Positions 25,101 to 33,481 are shown, counted from the first letter of the stretch. The stretch: DNA of 64,000 nucleotides from CAZGOM01 sp964542875 (GCA_964542875.1 CAZIWA010000005.1:1-64000); one strand, 5' to 3'. The notes: generated by a model from the letters alone, not told the origin. Made by a program: numbers and translations.

Positions 25101-26029
25101 GCGTCGTCGATGAAGACCATAAGCCCGTCGCGGACCTGGGCGTCATGGTCGAGGTTCACAACCGCAAAACCAACCAGTCCACTGAGCGCAGCGCCATCAC
25201 GGACGCCCAAGGGCACTGGATCACTGACGACATGCCCGTCGGCAAGGACTGGCATGTCGGCGCCGTTCGCGCGCTGGACACCCGCTACCTCAACAAAGAG
25301 CATCTCACCCAGTCTCAGATCGGCAAGCTTTCCGCCAAGGACCTCTGCACGCAGGAAACCAACATCTCCGTTCAACGCGGCGTCACCCTGTCGGGCCGCG
25401 TGCTTGACCAGGACGGCAAAGGCGTCGGCGGCTGCGCCATCGACTGCACCTTCAAGTCCGGCCTCATTGAAGTCTCACTGGACATCACCGCCGACAGTTC
25501 CGGACGCTACACCATCCCCAACGTGGCCGCCGGCCACGTGAAGCTCATCTTCCGTGGCGGCGGGCACCAGCCCATGAACCAGTCCCTCCAGATCGCCAGT
25601 GACACCACCTCGCAAACCTACAACGCCATTCTCACCAAAGCCACTCCCATCCGAGGCCGGCTGGTTGACCGCTATGGTCAACCCATCAAAGGCGTATGGG
25701 TTCGCACTTCAGCCTCCAGAAACTCCTCGGCTTCCTATGACGGCATGACCGACGCCAACGGCAATTTCACCTATCCCAATGCGCCCGATAAGCCATGCTT
25801 TCTGGAACTGGTCATGGAAGAAGGCCATCCGTACTACATGGTCGAGATTGCCCCTGACTCACGTCTGCAAACCATCCATCTTTACGGCGATAAGGCCATC
25901 ATCGATCCTTTGTGCCCGCTGGCCCCAAACAACACCGCCTTCCCCATCCGCCGACTCTCCCCCGCAGCGGCGATGCGCGTTGGCGTATTGGAAATGGTCG
26001 GCCTCAAAAACATCCGCCCCAAGGTTTAA
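22169..26029 (+). CDS. BlaR1/MecR1-like M56 metallopeptidase sensor with large C-terminal extension
   Basis: 1286 residues, about twice the length of BlaR1. Membrane helices lie in the first 400 residues, with a cytoplasmic zinc peptidase: HELAH near residue 280, then ERELACDD near residue 314. After a further helix near residue 395 comes a proline-rich linker, then a secretin/STN-like segment (ILNQPLDATLQKLADDAKVKLDID) near 512-530. Two or three carboxypeptidase-regulatory-like beta domains follow from about residue 870: FKIVDEDGQPIQGATV, LSGRVLDQDGKGVGGCAI and IRGRLVDRYGQPIKGVWV. No penicillin-binding domain is visible. The extracellular part probably senses a surface or envelope ligand (inference). 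Confidence 0.85.
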   Translation: MPALFESVFNQIGPAGFEGLTQGILRGTLGLVIAGSIALALHKRVSPATRHMIWTIGVTILLLVPLGMVAAPAMRILPDWSEPMRVEIVKTVVPPGPHFVPYKEYGYQSWTAPADDLGRSSSWAPSSGPAFSITHEERDVAPALSHVPSYAPPREIAPPAPQAPQAAAPIGERVSGPAFPWGGFLFATWLVGFLLCIAPVMVGFITMFITRLKHRHVSDGPWHDLLQSLRKQLGIRRPVSLIRSKAGAMPMTWGFFLPQVVLPEDSFGWTAERKRVVLLHELAHVRRWDTLTQLLAQVACALFWFNPLVWYAGSRMRIERELACDDLVLRAGCRPSDYAEELLGIAVGRGYSGMTGSLGVPMARASKIQSRIRSILDLGRRPGAITRLGLFTGVIAAAAVLVPALMLRAKSSIPAQDPLAWASNLLNSPNTLPANPKAPEKAIASSIARKEIPLPPSPASASELAAREELVPTAESAGGPAETPSPLPAQPDPALIAVIQKRLDTRFPNIDILNQPLDATLQKLADDAKVKLDIDWNMLAQAGIVNNTPMRYVGQNVTCGEVIQSLLIQATPANLSSNRPVLVVREHSAWIAPRYSALADTATQTYRLKSLLAAKDDKGQPLWTPKTLLDRIKQSGEPGDWDHPEFTNASFVDTVLTVRAPQATHAQIRRIIAEETVETRPLQPKSPLSRNISHQPINDAFDKDPAKTLVLNNAGSWNEVVWLYNAMAVSARKFKESANDVWRFTITDPKARQVWYRHITSPVIADRYPYLVVRYRATGLASSAPYMFWMDDGLGPNMGGFAPLGTSNMIADGVVREIKVDLRTIPRTKSNTPGPLAGSLAIGVSNAAGKRADFDLIQIRLEADPNSPNKPVALDQTGAFKIVDEDGQPIQGATVQAMADWQNLSTTGITDSDGLTRVWFGRPTTIGRYNRPDRPEPSDAMVVHVVKDGYWSRMFRIGFPLPPEFVLKLDPIGQAKGSVVDEDHKPVADLGVMVEVHNRKTNQSTERSAITDAQGHWITDDMPVGKDWHVGAVRALDTRYLNKEHLTQSQIGKLSAKDLCTQETNISVQRGVTLSGRVLDQDGKGVGGCAIDCTFKSGLIEVSLDITADSSGRYTIPNVAAGHVKLIFRGGGHQPMNQSLQIASDTTSQTYNAILTKATPIRGRLVDRYGQPIKGVWVRTSASRNSSASYDGMTDANGNFTYPNAPDKPCFLELVMEEGHPYYMVEIAPDSRLQTIHLYGDKAIIDPLCPLAPNNTAFPIRRLSPAAAMRVGVLEMVGLKNIRPKV

Positions 26030-26260
26030 GCCGCATCCTCGGCATTAAAGCACTGGCCGATCATCAACCGCCGGCGCTGAGTCCGGCGGTTGATCCTCTC
26101 CTCCTCATGCAATTCCAGCAACATCTCTCGCAACCGGACGCGCATATCATGCAGCCTCCGCTTGACCGTTCCTTCCGGCACTCCAAGCATCATCGCTGGC
26201 CTTACGTTCGTGAGCCAGCTGCAGGGCACGCTGAAGTTCCGGAGTTTGCGTCTGAGACAT
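26026..26260 (-). pseudogene. Decayed sigma-70 family (ECF-like) sigma factor gene
   Basis: A good start exists: AGGAG eight bases before ATG 26260, then MSQTQTPELQRALQLAHERK. That frame ends after about 37 codons. In another frame from about 26187 to 26026 the sequence reads MMLGVPEGTVKRRLHDMRVR, then REMLLELHEEERI, which is the region 4 helix-turn-helix typical of ECF sigma factors (LGVPEGTVKRRL). Regions 2 and the linker are missing, so an internal deletion plus frameshift joined the ends. The reading stops overlap the sensor gene's stop by three bases. An alternative is an unrelated small HTH gene in the second frame. Confidence 0.55.
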
Positions 26261-26362
26261 GGAAGGCTCCTGGGTCGATGGCTTGTGTATCGGCGCCTCT
26301 GTTCGTTTATGAGAGGCATTCATCAACAAAGACACAACCTCAAGCCAACGGGTTCGGTTGAT

Positions 26363-26396
26363 AAAAAAGCCCGCGACTTTTGCCGCGGGCTTTTTT
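26363..26396 (-). terminator. Bidirectional Rho-independent terminator
   Basis: Arms GCCCGCG (26369-26375) and CGCGGGC (26384-26390), flanked by six As and six Ts. It ends the PhyH gene on the minus strand 22 bp past its stop and could also act on plus-strand transcripts. Confidence 0.88.
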
Positions 26397-26417
26397 ATTC
26401 TTAATGCGATTCAGACT

Positions 26418-27317
26418 TCACGCCCGTTTAACACGGTGCTTGGTCATCGGCGCGCCGCTCGACAGCGCCTTGGTCCAATCTGTCTTCCATTGGTCATAGC
26501 TGATCAGGGGCGACTGCTCAGTCCCCGTTTTGCGCACAGGGAAGCAAGGCTGCCATGCCCGGCCCGAAGGCTGGCCCGTGGGCTGGTAGCGCAGGTCCAG
26601 GCTCCAGCGCACCACATTCGTATTATTCGCATTCGACCGGTGCGGCGTGTACCGGTGCATGAACACCACGCCGCCCTTGGGGCACGGCGCCGGCAGCAGC
26701 GGCAGGTCCTTGGGAAACACCTTCGGGTCGATCTGCGTTCCGCCTTCGGAAATGTGATCCAGATGCCCCAGCTTGAAGGCGCCCGGCAGCAGGTCCATGC
26801 ACCCGTTCTCAACCGTCGCATCCACCAGCGGAATCCAGCAGGTGATGATGCTGGAGTTGTCGGAGTCTTCCGTCGTCACGCCTGAATCCTGGTGCCAGGG
26901 AACGTTGTAGAAGTAATCCGGCTTGTCGCCAGTCAGCGCCCGTGGGCTCTTGGCCCGCAGGTGCTGAATGGGGTTGCAGCTCAGTTCTGCTGTGCCCTGG
27001 ATGTCTTCCAACGCGTCCAGCAGGTGCTTGTTGTTCAGGAATTCAAACACGCCAGGCAGGAGCGAAAGCATGATGTCGATCCCGCGTTCAATCTCCTGGC
27101 TCTGTGCATATATCTTGGCAAAACGGGTTTCAAAAGGCTCGTTTTCGAAAAGGTCCTTGACCTTCCCTTCGGCTTGCAGCTTGCGCGCATTCCGGTCGAT
27201 CATCGCGGAAATATCCCGGATGGCCGGCTCAAAATCGCTGACGGGAATCACGTTGGAGGCCACCAGGCAGCCCTGCTGATGAAACCGCTGAACCTGTTCC
27301 TGCGTGAGCTTTTTCAT
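26418..27317 (-). CDS. Phytanoyl-CoA dioxygenase (PhyH) family protein
   Basis: 299 residues from ATG 27317. Iron- and 2-oxoglutarate-dependent oxygenase fold with the facial triad: HQD in VPWHQDSGV near residue 141, distal histidine in TPHRSNANNT near 224, and the oxoglutarate arginine in RWSLDLRYQ near 236. VENGCMDLLPGAFKLG is the family's conserved strand-turn. The substrate is unknown; planctomycete homologs are often numerous and linked to small-molecule hydroxylation. It is 42 bp downstream of the lipoprotein gene on the same strand. A second, shorter PhyH protein is at 39486. Confidence 0.87.
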   Translation of the reverse strand: MKKLTQEQVQRFHQQGCLVASNVIPVSDFEPAIRDISAMIDRNARKLQAEGKVKDLFENEPFETRFAKIYAQSQEIERGIDIMLSLLPGVFEFLNNKHLLDALEDIQGTAELSCNPIQHLRAKSPRALTGDKPDYFYNVPWHQDSGVTTEDSDNSSIITCWIPLVDATVENGCMDLLPGAFKLGHLDHISEGGTQIDPKVFPKDLPLLPAPCPKGGVVFMHRYTPHRSNANNTNVVRWSLDLRYQPTGQPSGRAWQPCFPVRKTGTEQSPLISYDQWKTDWTKALSSGAPMTKHRVKRA

Positions 27318-27359
27318 ATGTCGCGTCTGCCTGAATCTCAAAGAACCTGAATAAGACCG

Positions 27360-28235
27360 TTACATGCCCGGCGAAGTATCAAACTCCAGCGGCGGAATCA
27401 CTTCCGGCTTCACCGGCGCAGTGTCCGTCGGCCACGCCGGCAGTTGGGGAAGGTCGGACTTCACCGGCGCCGGCGCGGGCTGTGTTGGCACTTGCGTGAT
27501 GTCCACCGGCTTCTCCTTCACCGCAGGCGCAAGCGTCTCTTTACGCGGCGTGTAGTCGGTGCCCCAAGGCGGACGGAAAATCATCATCGGGAACATCAGC
27601 ACTGTGTCATAAGCGAACTTACCCGGCTGAGAAAACATCTCCAGCGTATTGTCCTTCTCAAATCCCTCGGTCTTATACCCGTTAAGGGTCACCGCTGGGT
27701 CGTCCACTGCGCGCTTGAGGTCGGCGTCATGGCGCTTTTCATAGCCGGTGGGAAGGTCCCGGTGGTAGTAGTTGTAATGCTCCACGGTGCCTGGGTCTGT
27801 CAGATAAACCGTCGGCTCCCAGCCGGAACGGTCCAGGCCTTTGAGTGACGGTTCCGGGTTGTGGTTAAGCCATTTCTCAGAGGTTCCGTAAACTTTCGGA
27901 GCAGTGGCCGGCGCCGTCGCTACAGGGGCCGTGGTTGCCTCGGGAATCTTCGACACGACCACCACTTCCTCCGTAGGCTGGCTCGGTGGCACCGCCGACC
28001 CGGGTGCCGGGACAGCGGCTGCGGCCGTCTGTTGCGCAGGCACAATCGTCGCCTGAGCTTCACGCTCACGGTCGGATTCGCTCGTGGTCATCACAGACGC
28101 GGGAGCATCCGTATCCACACCGGGCTGAGTGTTGGGGTCGCCCTCCGCGTGGTAATAATGTTGTGCGCAACCCGTCATGCCCGCAGCCAGTGCTGCAAGT
28201 CCGATCACTACCCAATTCTTCTTGGCCTGTCGCAT
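27360..28235 (-). CDS. Lipoprotein of unknown function
   Basis: 291 residues; AGGAG precedes ATG 28235. MRQAKKNWVVIGLAALAAGMTGC is a lipoprotein signal with the lipobox AGMTGC-type cysteine at residue 23. A long proline/alanine/threonine-rich stretch follows to about residue 120. Then comes a compact domain with GLDRSGWEPTVYLTDPG and HYNYYHRDLPTGYEKRHD, and a proline-rich tail. It is probably anchored to the outer or inner membrane. The central aromatic-rich domain suggests conservation, but no named domain was recognised. It lies upstream of the PhyH gene in the same direction. Confidence 0.72.
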   Translation of the reverse strand: MRQAKKNWVVIGLAALAAGMTGCAQHYYHAEGDPNTQPGVDTDAPASVMTTSESDREREAQATIVPAQQTAAAAVPAPGSAVPPSQPTEEVVVVSKIPEATTAPVATAPATAPKVYGTSEKWLNHNPEPSLKGLDRSGWEPTVYLTDPGTVEHYNYYHRDLPTGYEKRHDADLKRAVDDPAVTLNGYKTEGFEKDNTLEMFSQPGKFAYDTVLMFPMMIFRPPWGTDYTPRKETLAPAVKEKPVDITQVPTQPAPAPVKSDLPQLPAWPTDTAPVKPEVIPPLEFDTSPGM

Positions 28236-28292
28236 ACGTAAGTCTCCTGCGGGACAAATCCCCGGTGCAGAGATTCTATCACTTCCAAATGA

Positions 28293-28320
28293 CACGGGGC
28301 GGCTTTCAGGCCGCCCCGTG
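28293..28320 (-). terminator. Hairpin after the 392-residue protein gene
   Basis: Perfect 11-bp stem CACGGGGCGGC / GCCGCCCCGTG with a 6-base loop. Only TCATTT follows on the minus strand, so it is a weak terminator or an RNA-stabilising hairpin between the two genes. Confidence 0.5.
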
Positions 28321-28356
28321 CTTATCTCTATTTCACATTCGGGCCATCAAAAAATC

Positions 28357-29535
28357 TCAGCCCTTGTGGACTTCCGGCTTGCTGGGGAATTGACCGGTCT
28401 TTTCATCGCGCTGATAGCGCAGGTAAATGCGCTTGTCCCACAGTTCCAAAAGTGTGACCAGCGTGTATTCCGCCACCGATTGCTTGGGATGCAGCAGCTT
28501 GCCTTCCTTGCAAAGCCCATGAGGGAAGGGCCGCGTGAGCAGTTGCTGGTATTCCTCGACGGTGATCTGGCTGGGTTTCTTGAGATACCAGGCCAGAATG
28601 CTCTCGGCCAGATCGCAGGCGTTCCAGAACGCGACGTCCGTGGTGTCCTTGGGGTTGTTGTGCAGCCCGAAGATCGCCAGGTATTCGGCGCGCATGGCCG
28701 CCTGATGCTTGCCCAAAGGCGAATTGGGGTTACGAACGGCCATGCCCGAGCAGTGAGCCCGGCCGGTGAAGTCCGGGTGGTGAACCTCAATGAAGTTGCG
28801 CGCGCACTTTTCGATCGCCACGGCCCTGTCCTCCCCGTCGATCAGCACGATGTTCGCGCCAGACCAGAACTTGCCGTAACGTTTGATGAACTCCAGCGCT
28901 TCGGGGGTGGTGTCGTGGTAATAGCTGCACATGCGCAGCATGGGAAGCGGAAACATCTCTTCCTTGGGCTCGATATCCAGATGCAAACCCGACCCCGTGC
29001 CATCCATCATGATCGGACGGCGCTGGCCCTTGGGGGTAAAGCCCGGCTTCACCTTGGTGCGCACAAAGTGCGTAATGGGGTCGTCAACGTTCTTGGCATG
29101 CAGTGCGCCCTGATCGGTGTTTGGGTCGAAAATCACCCGGCACTTTTCGCTCATCGCCAGGCCGGTGCCCTTGCCGGGCTTCTTCTTGCCCGCTGCGCAC
29201 TCGCGAAACCCACGAAAGCACAGGTATTCGCTCAGCGACCGATTAATGGCCATCTGCTGCTCGTTAAAGCCCGTCCTGGCCTGCAGTTCTTTTTCATAGG
29301 CCAGCACATAATCCACCCACGGCTTGGATTCGGGGTACTTCGCAGCATCGGGAATCGCCTTCATGCGTTCCTTGTGGAACTTAACCGCCCCGGCGCGCAC
29401 GGCCTTCTTGTCCAGCATGGGAGAGTCCGTCACCACCCGGCCCAGGGCAATCTCCGGGTCCATGGCGTCCCACTTAAGGACAAATTCGGCATAGCTGCGG
29501 GCTTCGGCAATCGGGTCAGGAAAAGTCTTGGACAT
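28357..29535 (-). CDS. Hypothetical protein, possible C45-type Ntn-hydrolase relative
   Basis: 392 residues with no signal peptide. The middle region contains CRVIFDPNTDQGALHAKNVDD, TGSGLHLDIEPKEEMFP and VLIDGEDRAVAIEKCARNF, then HCSGMAVRNPN. The order of a small residue near a CRVI-like strand, an LIDGEDRAVAIEK strand and later HCSG resembles acyl-CoA:isopenicillin N acyltransferase and carcinine hydrolase (peptidase C45). That reading is tentative: the usual sequence ends in a conserved cysteine that must be freed by cleavage, and the candidate cysteine is not certain. It is a single gene bounded by hairpins. Confidence 0.55.
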   Translation of the reverse strand: MSKTFPDPIAEARSYAEFVLKWDAMDPEIALGRVVTDSPMLDKKAVRAGAVKFHKERMKAIPDAAKYPESKPWVDYVLAYEKELQARTGFNEQQMAINRSLSEYLCFRGFRECAAGKKKPGKGTGLAMSEKCRVIFDPNTDQGALHAKNVDDPITHFVRTKVKPGFTPKGQRRPIMMDGTGSGLHLDIEPKEEMFPLPMLRMCSYYHDTTPEALEFIKRYGKFWSGANIVLIDGEDRAVAIEKCARNFIEVHHPDFTGRAHCSGMAVRNPNSPLGKHQAAMRAEYLAIFGLHNNPKDTTDVAFWNACDLAESILAWYLKKPSQITVEEYQQLLTRPFPHGLCKEGKLLHPKQSVAEYTLVTLLELWDKRIYLRYQRDEKTGQFPSKPEVHKG

Positions 29536-29887
29536 GAAAGCTACTTTCTTTATTTAGTGAACGTTTAGTTTAGCTCGGTGGCACATATGACCATTTCCCC
29601 CGCTGGCTTGTCAAGGCTGCCCACCCGATAAACAGTTCAACTTCCATGAGTCGGAGCTAAAACAACATGCATTCCATCCCCTCTGGCCCGGGATTATTTC
29701 GCCAGGTAAAACTTCATCCACCGGGCACCCTGCTCGAGTCCGGCAATCAAGCAACGCCCCGGGCCTCTGCAACCTTCGGCGGCCTCTGATGTTGTGGTAA
29801 TATCAAGCCCAGACTTGCGGGCCCCTTTCTCACCCCCCGCATAAAATCACTTAACCCCTTTGCAGCAGTGTCCTTGCGAGGTTGTTC
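29536..29887. other. Gene-free stretch upstream of the second TMTC-like gene
   Basis: About 350 bases. On the minus strand a short frame ending at 29699-29701 spells EQGARWMKFYLAK before its stop, which could be the end of a decayed gene, but no start or longer homology-like text was found. No hairpin or repeat stands out. Confidence 0.5.
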
Positions 29888-31855
29888 GTGAAAACGCAGG
29901 GAGACCTGGACAGCACGATTGTTTCCCTCAGCCGATTTCAGCAAGCGGTCACGCTTTCGGTCTGCGTTGTCCTGCTCACCATGTGGTTCTTCTCCGGCAT
30001 GCTCTGGCACCAGCCCATTCTGCTGGATGACATGGACTATGTCTTCCACAACGCCGGCGTGAAGCAGGGCATATCGCTGGCCACATTCCAATGGGCCTTC
30101 CTGACCGGTGAGCAAGCCAACTGGCACCCGCTCACGTGGCTCTCCCACGCGCTGGACTGGCAACTGTACGGCCCCTGGGCCACGGGCCATTTCGCCACCA
30201 ATGTGCTGCTTCACTCCTTAAACGCCGGCCTGGTGATGCTCCTGCTGTTTCGGCTGACGGCTTCCGTCTGGCGCAGTCTCATTGTGGCCCTGCTCTTTGC
30301 CCTCCATCCCATGCATGTGGAGTCTGTTGCCTGGCTCAGCCAGCGCAAGGAACTCCTGGCATGTTTCTTCGCCCTACTGGCCATTTGGGGTTACGTTGAT
30401 TTTGTCCGCCACCAGCGCAAACGCGCATATGCCATGCTCGTCATCTGCTTCGCCCTGAGCCTCATGGCCAAACAATCCTGGGTAATGCTTCCCGCCTTTC
30501 TCCTGCTGCTGGACTACTGGCCCTTAAAGCGCATCAAGGGCGCATCCGAAGAGCTCCCTTACGCCCAGGAAGATTCCGACATCATTCAGCCCCTGCCTGA
30601 TGAGCCCAGCGAAAAATGGTGGGTGCTGCGCGAGCCTTCCTTCAAACTGGTTTACGAAAAAACTCCGGTGTTCATCATCGCCCTGCTGGCCTGCACCGCA
30701 GCCTTCCTCGCCCAAAAGTCAGGCGGCGCCGTCCGGACCCTTGACGATGTCGGCCTGGGCCTCAGGCTTCAAAACGGGCTCATGAATTACGTGGAATTCC
30801 TCCGCAAAGCCTTCTGGCCAGACCCCATCAGCGTCTATTACCCCCTGCCCGCCGCAATCCCCACCATTTATTGGGGTCTGGCGCTGGCCTTTCTCATCAT
30901 CTCCACCTGGATCACCATCGCCCTGCGCAATAAGACGCCATGGGTCACCATCGGCTGGCTCTGGTTCATCATCGGGCTCCTGCCCGTAGTCGGCTTTGTG
31001 CAGCTTTCCGATCAGGCCACCGCAGACCGGTATAGCTACATGCCTTACCTGGGTCTGTTCATCGCCGTTGCATGGTTTCTCCCTTTCACCTGGGCCGAGC
31101 GTTCCGCCACACGGGTGGCGCTGGTTGCCGGCGCCATCACCATCGTCATCACCTGCATGGCCTGGATCACCTGGCTTACACTCGATGAATGGACCAACAC
31201 GCGCACCCTCTTCAGGGCCGCCGCCAGTAAAACCGACGAAAACCACCTGGCCTACGCAGTTCTGGCCACGCAGGACATCTACGACGGCCGCACCAGCCAA
31301 GCCCTGAGCAACATCGCCATCGCTCTCTCTCTCAAGCCTGATTCACCACGGATCAACCTCGCCGCGGGCCGAATCTACCTGCGGGCCGGCAAGCCGGACC
31401 AGGCCATCATCCATCTTGAAAAAGTGCTCGCGGCAAACCCCAAGTCCGCTGCCGCGCATTTTGAAATCGCCACCGCATTTGAAGCCATCAACCAACCCGG
31501 CCAAGCGCTGGATCACCTGGGAAGCACGCTTGCGCTCTCCCCCAATAACGCCATGGCGCACCTGCGCAGATCGAAGCTTCTCATCGCCCAGCGCGATTTG
31601 GACCAGGCCGAGCCCGATGCCCGTCAAGCCACCATGCTGGCACCCGCCAACCCTGAAGCGTGGAGCACCCTGGGCCGGATTCTCGCCGTCAAGCACAACC
31701 TGCCCGAAGCCATCACTTGTTTTGAAAAAGTATTGCAGCTCGACCCCTGCGACCCGCAGGCCCCGGGCCTGCTTGCAAAATGCCGGAATGCCCTTGAAGC
31801 ACAGTCCGCAAATTACTCGCCAAACCCTGTCACCACCCAGCCGTCGCCTCCCTGA
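29888..31855 (+). CDS. TMTC-like multi-pass membrane protein with TPR repeats
   Basis: About 655 residues. GTG at 29888 (GAGG six bases upstream) is preferred to TTG at 29882. Paralog of 17985-19967: DDMDYVFHN near residue 45 matches its acidic loop, and LHPMHVESVAWLSQRKELL near residue 140 matches its conserved segment. Nine to ten membrane helices follow, then TPR units (AAGRIYLRAGKPDQAIIHLEK, STLGRILAVKHNLPEAITCFEK are parts of repeats). These proteins are probable GT-C glycosyltransferases acting on exported proteins or lipid-linked sugar. Its 3' end overlaps the convergent phosphoesterase gene by 43 bp. Confidence 0.8.
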   Translation: MKTQGDLDSTIVSLSRFQQAVTLSVCVVLLTMWFFSGMLWHQPILLDDMDYVFHNAGVKQGISLATFQWAFLTGEQANWHPLTWLSHALDWQLYGPWATGHFATNVLLHSLNAGLVMLLLFRLTASVWRSLIVALLFALHPMHVESVAWLSQRKELLACFFALLAIWGYVDFVRHQRKRAYAMLVICFALSLMAKQSWVMLPAFLLLLDYWPLKRIKGASEELPYAQEDSDIIQPLPDEPSEKWWVLREPSFKLVYEKTPVFIIALLACTAAFLAQKSGGAVRTLDDVGLGLRLQNGLMNYVEFLRKAFWPDPISVYYPLPAAIPTIYWGLALAFLIISTWITIALRNKTPWVTIGWLWFIIGLLPVVGFVQLSDQATADRYSYMPYLGLFIAVAWFLPFTWAERSATRVALVAGAITIVITCMAWITWLTLDEWTNTRTLFRAAASKTDENHLAYAVLATQDIYDGRTSQALSNIAIALSLKPDSPRINLAAGRIYLRAGKPDQAIIHLEKVLAANPKSAAAHFEIATAFEAINQPGQALDHLGSTLALSPNNAMAHLRRSKLLIAQRDLDQAEPDARQATMLAPANPEAWSTLGRILAVKHNLPEAITCFEKVLQLDPCDPQAPGLLAKCRNALEAQSANYSPNPVTTQPSPP

Positions 31856-32703
31856 GTCCCTTCCGCAGGCTTATAGGCATGATGCTCGGCGTAAACCCGG
31901 CCGCCGGCGCTCTCAGGCAGCTTGATCGACCAGAATCCCTGCCCGCATGGGTGCAGGGGCGTCACCAGGCAAGGTGCGCCGGAATTGATATCCGTCACCC
32001 TCGCCGGCGCAAGGTCTTCCCGTTCCCAGTACCACGGGTAATGCACATGCCCGTGGAGAAACACCACCCGGCCACGTGCTGTCTTGAGCAGTTCCAGCAT
32101 CTGGTCATGCTCGCGCAGACGGTGGGACCAACGCGCCGGACGGTGCCCTTGGGGCTTCCCAAGCGCATAGTGGGTCAGCAGCACCAGGCCTTTATCGGGT
32201 TCCAACCGCTCAACGGCTTCCCTGGCGGCCTGCATCTGCTTGGCGCCCAGCAGCCCCCGGCTGGTGAAAGTCCTGGGCACGCTGGAATTAAGCATCAGCA
32301 TGGACCATGTGTCGTTGAGCTTGCGCGTCTGCGGAAACGATGTCGGCAGCACCCCGGGAAACATGGATTCCATGCGCCGCATCACCACCGAGCCCCAGGT
32401 GTATCGGTCATGATTGCCGGGAACCATCACCGCAGGGTATTTGCCGAGAATACTGGAAAGAATCCGCTTGGCGTCCTTGAATTCCTGCATGGTGGCAACA
32501 CTGGTCAGGTCTCCGGAAAACACCAGCAGTTCAGGCTTGAGCGCTGCGGCCCGGTCCAGCAGCGGATCCATCCGTGCCAATTCAAAACGCCGCGACCGGT
32601 TAAACCACACATTCAGTTGGCCCAGCATCGCCTTGCCAAACAACTGCCATGGCAAGGGCCACGTCCGATACACATGAATGTCGCCAATCAATACCAGATG
32701 CAT
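31813..32703 (-). CDS. Calcineurin-like metallophosphoesterase
   Basis: 296 residues from ATG 32703, which has GAGG seven bases upstream. All metal-binding motifs of the fold are present: GDIHVYR near residue 6, FSGDLTS near 70, PGNHDRY near 103, THYALG near 175 and HGHVHYPWYW near 215. Family members hydrolyse phosphodiesters or phosphomonoesters; the substrate is not predictable. There is no signal peptide. It overlaps the convergent TMTC-like gene by 43 bp, so transcripts from both strands are complementary there. Divergently opposed to the MobA-like gene with about 120 bp between. Confidence 0.88.
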   Translation of the reverse strand: MHLVLIGDIHVYRTWPLPWQLFGKAMLGQLNVWFNRSRRFELARMDPLLDRAAALKPELLVFSGDLTSVATMQEFKDAKRILSSILGKYPAVMVPGNHDRYTWGSVVMRRMESMFPGVLPTSFPQTRKLNDTWSMLMLNSSVPRTFTSRGLLGAKQMQAAREAVERLEPDKGLVLLTHYALGKPQGHRPARWSHRLREHDQMLELLKTARGRVVFLHGHVHYPWYWEREDLAPARVTDINSGAPCLVTPLHPCGQGFWSIKLPESAGGRVYAEHHAYKPAEGTQGGDGWVVTGFGE

Positions 32704-32824
32704 TGAATCCTCATGACCCCAGAACAAAACAAACGCCGGGCAGCCAACCCGGATACGATTGCACCACGCCGTGAACCCCAAATCATAACGCTTTTTCACA
32801 CTCCTTTGAATCTGACAGGCCCTC

Positions 32825-33481
32825 ATGGCTCCAAGACCGCTGATCCTTTGCGTTCTCGCCGGCGGTGAAAGCCGCCGCTTTGGTCAATCCAAACTGCTGG
32901 TCCAGATCGACCAAACCCCCATTCTGTCCTGGCAGGCAAGCCATCTGGTCAATTGGCGCCCCTTTGGACATCTCCCCCTCCTTTGGTTGAGCCTTCCCTT
33001 TGGCAATACCTCCTTACCCCCCGGCCATGAGCGATACGCAAAGACGATCCGCGACGCCTTCCCCTTTCAGGGCCCGCTCTCGGGCATTAAATCCGTTCTG
33101 GATCAAGCCCCTGATTCGGGCCTTATCGCCTTTGTTCCCGCTGACATGCCCGCGATTCTCCCCCTCCATCTGGACATGGCCCTCTCCGGCATGACCCAAT
33201 CCCCCGGCGCCACCCGCGCCTGCTTCATTAGACAGCCGGGCACACCCGACGAACGCATTGAGCCGTTTCCCATGCTCATGGACCTGGCGCACGCCCGGCA
33301 AAACGTCACCAACGCACTGGCCAAAGGCATCAAAGGCCCCTCCGGCCTGGCCAAAACCCCGGGCACCGGCTGGGTCACCCTCGCCGAAGCTGACGCTCCC
33401 GCATTTCAAAGCATCAACACGCCACTGGACCTGCAATCCATTGCCAAGACTCTCGGTAAGCCCGTCACAATCGGCACTTGA
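32825..33481 (+). CDS. MobA-like nucleotidyltransferase
   Basis: 218 residues. The nucleotide-binding loop LAGGESRRFGQSK near residues 12-24 holds the conserved arginine and lysine, and FVPADMPAI near residue 103 holds the metal-ligand aspartate. This is the molybdenum cofactor guanylyl/cytidylyltransferase fold that joins GMP or CMP to molybdopterin. The pattern between these motifs is shorter and less conserved than in E. coli MobA (PLSGIKSVLDQA instead of PLAG-type text), so a related NTP-transferase role is possible. No other moa or mob gene is nearby; ActB, the Mo-enzyme-like protein in this window, does not need the cofactor. Confidence 0.75.
   Translation: MAPRPLILCVLAGGESRRFGQSKLLVQIDQTPILSWQASHLVNWRPFGHLPLLWLSLPFGNTSLPPGHERYAKTIRDAFPFQGPLSGIKSVLDQAPDSGLIAFVPADMPAILPLHLDMALSGMTQSPGATRACFIRQPGTPDERIEPFPMLMDLAHARQNVTNALAKGIKGPSGLAKTPGTGWVTLAEADAPAFQSINTPLDLQSIAKTLGKPVTIGT

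Noticed and set aside
32825..33481. A molybdenum enzyme system linking the MobA-like protein and ActB
   Set aside because: They are 18 kb apart, and ActB of alternative complex III is known to lack the cofactor.
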